Part shown: piece by piece, positions 59,303 through 64,000 of the stretch | How positions within the stretch are numbered: the stretch's first letter is position 1 | Layout of the letters: each line of letters starts with the position of its first letter | Source: Alligator mississippiensis | Taxonomy: Eukaryota; Chordata; Crocodylia; Alligatoridae | DNA length: 64,000 nt | Assembly (NCBI RefSeq): GCF_030867095.1 | Contig: NC_081824.1 | Location: 393,218,829-393,282,828, forward strand | Direction: 5' to 3' | Made by a program: the position numbers and the translations under genes | Notes under the pieces: generated by a model | Databases searched by the model: none | Seen by the model: the letters and a program-made list of their open reading frames with translations, nothing else | What the model was told of the DNA's origin: nothing

Positions 59303-59423
59303 CAGAGGCCCTAACAGGCAGTCTAGCCTGGGCTAATTGCCTAATTGGCCACACTTGCCTGGGGGCTCTGACAGGCAGCCCTATCCCAGCTAATGGTTTA
59401 GCTGCCTATTGTTAGGGCCTCTA
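59303..59423. repeat. Small inverted repeat (AGAGGCCCTAACA)
   Basis: AGAGGCCCTAACA (59304-59316) and its exact complement (59410-59422) enclose about 93 bases that hold further mirrored words (CAGGCAGTCTAGCC against GGCAGCCCTATCCC-like). Probably a small foldback element. Confidence 0.6.
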
Positions 59424-59487
59424 GATTAGCAGCTGAAGCCACCCATGTAGTTCTACCTCTGGCAGCAGGTTGCAGGTCAGTGAGCAG

Positions 59488-59739
59488 CAGGGATCCTGGC
59501 TTTCTCTGATTTAAAAAAATCCCCAATTTTCAGTTAAAAATGTAACCCCAAATACACACTTTTCTGTGATTTAAATGAAACGCCACTAATAGATCTACAT
59601 CTATAACTATATCGAGATATATAATATAAAATAGGTAGGTAGATGGGTAGATATTTCACTTTAATTGTGGATTTGGGGCTCCTTTTTTTAAAGTGAAAAT
59701 TTGGGATTTTTTTTAAATCAGAGAAAACCAGGATCCCTG
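59488..59739. mobile_element. Family 1 palindromic hAT-like MITE, complete
   Basis: CAGGGATCCTGG start and CCAGGATCCCTG end. Flanks GTGAGCAG (59480-59487) and GTGAACTG (59740-59747) match at 6 of 8. The arms mirror through TTTAAAAAAATCCCCAATTTTC, with a central degenerate TAGATCTACATCTATA...GGTAGATGGG tract. Confidence 0.85.
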
Positions 59740-59759
59740 GTGAACTGTTCTTTTTGGAG

Positions 59760-60185
59760 GTCTATTCTTGTAAAGCTCTTAGATCTGGTGCTCTTTATTT
59801 TCTGATCTGACTTCTGCCTCTGCTGATTTTGGTCCTGGACTCCTCCCTCCCCTGCCTCCCTCCCCCTGCCTCTCAGGATTTTGCCTTTGAATCTGGCAAT
59901 TCATTCTCTGACTCCTGATTCATCCTGATTCTGTTTCTGAATCCTAGTATACTCTGACTCCAGTTCTGAACCTGGTATGCTCCAACTTCTGCTTTGTCTT
60001 CAGGCTAATTTGGGTCCAGCCACTGTTTTCTGACTTTTGAAGCTAGACTTGGCCTGTGATTTGAACTCTACTCCTGGATTTCCTTTTGGATCTGGTACCT
60101 TGGTCTCTGATCCCTAACTCAGCCTGTGGTTTGTCTCCTGCCCTTCCTCACTAGTCTAACCATTTGGCAAGATTGCAGATATCCT
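59760..60185 (+). repeat. Pyrimidine-biased degenerate repeat (CTCTGACTCC/CTGATTC words)
   Basis: Words such as CTCTGACTCCTGATTC, CTGATTCTG and CTCTGACTCCAGTTCTG recur at irregular spacing for about 400 bases, like a decayed minisatellite. No coding frame. Confidence 0.45.
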
Positions 60186-60710
60186 GGTCCTTACATTATA
60201 CACTCATGAAATGTATGAATATTGTTTTTTAAAATGTCATTAGTCTATTACCCTTCAAATTCCCATGCTTGTGGACCACTGATCTATTGGATGGGCATCC
60301 AGAGTACTGTGGAAGTTCAAAAGATAACATGTAGACTAATTCATTGATTGGAAAACAGTATGGGTGCATACCTCTAGCTTCCATAATATTTCAATGGAAG
60401 TGTTAGACTGTGCCCTGTGGTATTTCCCAATATATAGCATGTTATATTAGCATTCACTACAGCATTTCTTGCACTTCCTATAAAGCAGGGTTGTCCTGTG
60501 TCTGCATGTGGTGTGCAAGTGGTTAAATCATAGCTTGTGTGGCTGGAAGTTCTGTGGCAGGGATAAGTGGTAACAATAACCCCTCCAGCTGCCAGAGCTG
60601 CTGTGTTGGTGGAGCCAGCACCTGGGGGGTTAATGCTGTTTCCACATTGATGTCTCCCCCCCCCCTGAATTTCCAGGTTGGGAGTCTTAAGGATGGCTTT
60701 TGACAGTCAG

Positions 60711-60824
60711 ACAGGTGGTAGTTTTCTCTGGTAAAAAAAAAAATAAAAAAATGGTGTTTTATTTTAATCATGGAATCCAAAAATTGGGGATTTTTTTTTT
60801 AATCAAAGAAAACCAGGATCCCTG
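60711..60824. mobile_element. Family 1 hAT-like MITE, internally deleted
   Basis: A short left remnant (CAGGTGGTAGTTTTCTCTGG and an A-run) joins directly to the right arm TGGTGTTTTATTTTAATCATGG...GAAAACCAGGATCCCTG. The palindrome centre is gone. Confidence 0.6.
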
Positions 60825-61309
60825 GTAATGATTCAGTCAACACAAGGGGATTAGTGTAGGTGTAACCCATCCAACTGTTGAAAGTAGGTCATCCATCCCA
60901 TGAGAAGCTCTGCTGTCCACAGCTGATCCCTCAACCTAATGAGTTAGACTGCCTTGCTATAAAGCATGTGGCAATGTATTCTCTTAGTTTCAGTAGAGGA
61001 TGACTGAAGAATGGAAGGTGGCAAAAAGTTATCTATACCCCCTCCATTACCCAGTCCTCAGCATTTATTAAATTAACCTTGACATTCCATGAATAGTCTC
61101 TAATTTTTCATTAAAAGCCCACTGTTTTGAATGTCAGCACTGAAACACATTTGTAGAAAGCAAATGATGATTTTTTTCATAGTATTCAGTCAGGTATAAA
61201 TAAAAAGGAATATACACACCTATAACAAGACTACAATAAGTAGTGTCCTTGTGACAAGGCATTTAGCAGAATTCACAGATTTCATTGGAATCTGATAGGC
61301 TGCACTATG
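60825..61309. other. No gene seen
   Basis: AT-rich unique sequence. Confidence 0.4.
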
Positions 61310-61575
61310 AGTGTTTCTGTTATGGCCTTTTATTAAACCAACTCAAACAGTTGGAAAAATTCTTCTTGCTATCTTTTGGGCACACACACTCTTCTTCAGG
61401 CAGAGGGAGTATCTGCAGTTGTTTTGTGCTCTCCTGGCTTCCATCCCATCCCAGAAAGCACAAAACAACCGCAAATGCTCCCTCTTTCTGAAAAAGGGTG
61501 TTTGTACCAGAAAGCTTGCAACTAATTAGTCTAATAAAAGATAACAGATTTACCAAAAGAAACTTGTCTGCCTCT
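61310..61575 (+). repeat. Interspersed repeat (CTTTTATTAGACCAAC family), second copy
   Basis: CTTTTATTAAACCAACTCAAACAGTTGG at the start and AGTCTAATAAAAGATAACAG at the end are inverted relatives. The end corresponds, as complement, to the start of the 29.3-kb copy. CTTCTTCAGGCAGAGGGAG and CTCCCTCTTTCTGAAAAAGGG also mirror. It abuts the family 2 foldback at 61576. Confidence 0.5.
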
Positions 61576-62201
61576 TAGGCCTGTGTGAAGCAGCAAGTAT
61601 TTGTTTTGGATTTGGATTTGACCGATTCAGAGGGACAGTGATTTGATTCAAAGATTCAAATCACTGTCCAGTTTGATTTGGCTGAATCAGATCCAAAGAT
61701 TTGGCGCTGCTTCAGACATTCAGCCATAGACTAAACAGGCAGCAGTCCTCATCCTCATCCCGCCCCAGCTGGACAAGCAGAAGCAGAACATAGTCCCTGC
61801 TCAGAGCACTGTCATGCCCACATCCCATGCCCCTTTCCCCCCACCTCCTGCCCTGAGTCCTGCACTCCCTGTCCCAGCTGGGCAGCTAGCCCCAGCCCCA
61901 ATCCATTCCTCCCCAAATGTCCCTTCCCTCCCCTGTCTGGCCACCACAACAGACTTACCTGGACTTACCAGACTTAGCTGGAGGCAGTTGTGTCCAGTGT
62001 AGTGAGGACTGCTGCCTGTTTAGTCTATGGCCGAATCTCTGAAGTGGCACCAAATCTTTTCCGAATCAATTTGGAGGCTTCTGATTGGATGCAGACCTTT
62101 TAATTGGTCCCCTGTTTCAATTTGGATTCAGAGATTCAGTCGTGAAATCAGCCCAAATCTCCTCCAAATCAAATCAGTCACCGAAGCTTTGCACAGCCCT
62201 C
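61576..62201. mobile_element. Foldback DNA transposon, family 2
   Basis: The ends TAGGCCTGTGTGAAGCAGC and CGAAGCTTTGCACAGCCCT are inverted relatives. Flanks CTGCCTCT and CTGCCCAT match at 6 of 8. Inside, a 28-bp perfect inverted repeat (61723-61750 with 62003-62030) and mirrored GATTTGGC...CTGAATCAGATCC words continue the palindrome. The middle differs in sequence from the other family 2 copies. Confidence 0.7.
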
Positions 62202-62562
62202 CTGCCCATGTCCTTATGCCAACACAGCCACAACCAACAGCTTTGTTATGGCCTCAAATGTCTGAGCTCTTAGGCTGTCACCCATGCACCTTAGAACCTG
62301 CATCACCCCAGCCCATACTACAACAAATACAACAGTCTGAAACCATCTTTTCTACACCTCCTCCAGCAGGATTTTATTAGGTTTCTAGGCTCAAGTATGC
62401 TGATACACAACTGAAATTACAATGTTCAACACTAAGCCAAACACCCAGTTTTTACCCTTGTGATTACATTGCTTTCTTAGTCTACAAACTGGCCCATAAC
62501 CTCTGGCTACAACTTTGTCCTCCTTCTTCCTCCTGCCAAAGTCTTTTTTTTCCTAAATTGTC
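62202..62562. other. Presumed CBY2 3' UTR and 3' flank
   Basis: Nothing else seen. The candidate polyadenylation signal lies at 62373-62378. The 117-codon plus frame ending at 62380 runs mostly through the foldback element and is not supported. Confidence 0.4.
62373..62378 (-). promoter_or_regulatory. Candidate polyadenylation signal for CBY2
   Basis: The minus strand reads AATAAA here, about 185 bases past the CBY2 stop codon and before the adjacent foldback transposon begins at 62201. A short 3' UTR ending just below 62373 would fit if the exon is the last one. Only position and hexamer support it. Confidence 0.4.
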
Positions 62563-63260
62563 CTATTCCCCCCCACAGAGGGTTTTGTTCAAGTCCTGAA
62601 GGGCTTTGTTTTCCTCCAGCAGGGCTTTCTTCTCATTATTGAGGGCAGTATTCTCCTCCGTAAGAGCTTTGTACTCCTCCTGGATAGATAGTTTCTCCTC
62701 ATGGAGTGCAATTTTCTCCTCACGAAGTGCCTTTTCCTCTTCACGGAGGGCTTTGTCATCCTTATGGAGAACCTTGATCTGCTCTTGGAAGGCCTTGTTC
62801 TCTTCCCACAAGGCCATAATTTCGTGCTGAAGTGCTTTTTCCTCCATTGCAAAGGCTATTTCTTGCTTTTTCAGAGCTATAATCTCTTCCCGAAGGGCCT
62901 TGTTCTGTTTTCGGAGGGCATTTTCCTGCTTTTCAAGAACACTTTGTTTCTCTAAGTTTTTTTTCTTCTCCTGGAAGATCTTGTTCTCCTCCCAGAGGAT
63001 TTTATTTTCTTCTCGAATGGTTTGATTCTCTTGGTGGAAGGCCTTGTTCTCCACACGACAAGCCCTGTTTTCCTGACGAAGGGCATGATTCTCCTCCCGG
63101 AGGATCTGATTCTCCTTCCGAAGGCTTTGGTTAAGCTTTTTCTGTTGGGAGGAGGAGGGGGAAGAGGGCTGTACAGGTAAAGAACTGTTTTCATTTAACC
63201 ACTTGCCATCCTCAAAATAAATCATCTTGTCACTTAGCTGCACCCTCAAGGGGGTGGGGT
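62563..63260 (-). CDS. CBY2: Chibby family member 2 (CBY2/SPERT-like), large coiled-coil coding exon, partial gene
   Basis: The frame is open for 228 codons and ends in TAG at 62563-62565. The start RVQLSD followed by FEDGKWLNEN (residues 12-21 of the frame) matches the Chibby-family motif F-x-DG-x-W as I remember it from CBY2 (SPERT/nurit), a spermatid-associated protein related to the beta-catenin antagonist Chibby. A Ser/Pro/Gln linker (about 22-36) leads into a helix with regular seven-residue spacing from about residue 43 to 224 (consensus like REENKAL). The first codon of the frame is TTG, so this is an internal exon, not a protein start. An in-frame stop lies at 63268-63270. Splice acceptors are possible with the exon starting at 63260 (after CACAG) or 63244 (after a C-rich tract and TTGAG). 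Upstream exons are not in the window. As I recall, mammalian CBY2 is about 450 residues with a longer C-terminus; here the frame stops just after a run of seven G, so a shorter isoform, a further exon or a frameshift are all possible. Confidence 0.82.
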
Positions 63261-63546
63261 CTGTGGTTCAAACTCGGCTCAGCCTGCTAGTAATTCATCA
63301 GATGAAAAATGAAACTGAAGGCTCAGTAAGCACTTCTGCAGAGGAACATTGTGGGATACAGAATTAACACCATTAATAATGAAATCAGTTTAAACACCTG
63401 ATAAATATTGTGCATTCTCGGAAGAATGTATGGTAAAATTAAATTTAGGAGATAAGTTGTTTATAATCCATTTATTGGTATGCATAGTTAGGGGGGAACA
63501 ATGCCAAGTATAGCACCTGGAGTATTTAAAATCAGATTTCACTCTT
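63261..63546. other. Presumed CBY2 intron sequence
   Basis: Upstream of the exon on the minus strand. No second exon is recognised here. Confidence 0.4.
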
Positions 63547-64000
63547 AATGGGTGTGGCTACATGTGCAATTAATTAGAAGCAATAAACTCCAGTGCTTAT
63601 TGTGAGGGGGTTCATTGCTTCAGGGTGCACCATTTGAACATGTTCCTGGGACTGCAGCACATTGTGCCGGGTCAGAGCAGCCCTGGCTGGCAGTAGGTCT
63701 GGGGGGTCAGCCTGCCAGCCCTGGGCTGCTTCAGCCTGGTTCAGTTGGTGTGGAGGAGCTGGATGGAGCACAAGGATGCCACAATGCGGGAATAACTAGC
63801 AGGCAGCCCCTGCAGTGAAGCAGCCTTGCGCCCCAGCCAGCCACGTCAGCATCTTCACATGTGGTGTTGCGGAGTAAAATCTCCGCAGCAAGATGGTACT
63901 TGTTAGATGAAATTCTATTGAATTCAGCGGAGTGATGCCTTTATACCAGTGTCACTGGGAGTAAAATTTTGTGTAAATTTACACGTACTTTTTTAACACA
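63547..64000. mobile_element. MITE, family 3, may continue past the window
   Basis: It starts GGGTGTGGCTACATGTGCAATTAAT. GCAATAAACTCCAGTGCTTATTG and GGTGCACCATTTGAACATG match the 50.3-kb copy, as does GCGGAGTAAAATCTCCGCAGCAAGATGGTACTTG near 63870. The 3' terminus is not identified. It lies in the presumed CBY2 intron. Confidence 0.6.

Noticed and set aside
62606-62955. Plus-strand Ser/Phe/Leu-rich frames
   Set aside because: They are the complement of the CBY2 heptad array.
1-64000. CRISPR array, operon, prophage or restriction system
   Set aside because: No regular spacers, operon layout or prokaryotic genes; the sequence is vertebrate intergenic DNA.

Overview
This window looks like intergenic DNA of a vertebrate, most likely a crocodilian (a turtle or another non-avian reptile is the main alternative). 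The evidence is several CR1-type LINE copies ending in tandem TATGAATC/TATGAAATC-like tails, many short palindromic hAT-like DNA transposons, tRNA-derived SINE fragments, and no mammalian Alu, B1 or L1 elements. The species call is an inference from repeat content. There is no bacterial-style gene layout. Almost every open frame is a transposon fragment or a chance frame.

Only one host protein-coding exon can be supported: positions 62563-63260 on the minus strand. It encodes a Chibby-family protein best matched by CBY2 (SPERT/nurit, spermatid-associated). It carries the Chibby-type motif FEDGKWLNEN followed by an almost perfectly regular array of seven-residue units. Its other exons are expected at higher coordinates, outside the window.

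Layout. 1-5200: AT-rich unique sequence with one complete hAT MITE (2270-2494) and a C18 tract. 5210-5710: a solo retroviral-type LTR on the minus strand. 6058-7912: MITE and foldback transposon cluster. 7913-11080: AT-rich, no gene. 11080-15690: GC-richer repeat-dense DNA, including a CR1 3' end nested in a hAT MITE and a perfect 24-bp palindrome. 15688-19422: two 5'-truncated CR1 copies in a row. 19423-32936: AT-rich sequence with MITEs and SINE fragments. 32937-33677: CR1. 34310-37345: GC-rich nested DNA transposons, including a 1.03-kb palindromic hAT-like element with an imperfect 8-bp target duplication. 39311-42423: an old CR1, then a foldback element split by a young CR1 that keeps a 367-codon reverse transcriptase frame. 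42424-46440: no gene. 46443-47140: CR1. 47141-52485: unique sequence with MITEs and a 67-bp segment found again at 58.8 kb. 52769-54948: a possible large DNA transposon with a nested palindrome. 54949-62372: old LINE remnants, a compound microsatellite and two more palindromic families. 62373-63260: CBY2. 63547-64000: MITE.

The window is mainly a stratified record of transposition. Nesting gives relative ages: CR1 copies sit inside hAT-type foldback elements twice, and a palindromic hAT sits inside another GC-rich repeat. The most unusual content is the number of distinct element families built as long inverted repeats, plus the heptad array in CBY2. No novel multi-gene system was found.
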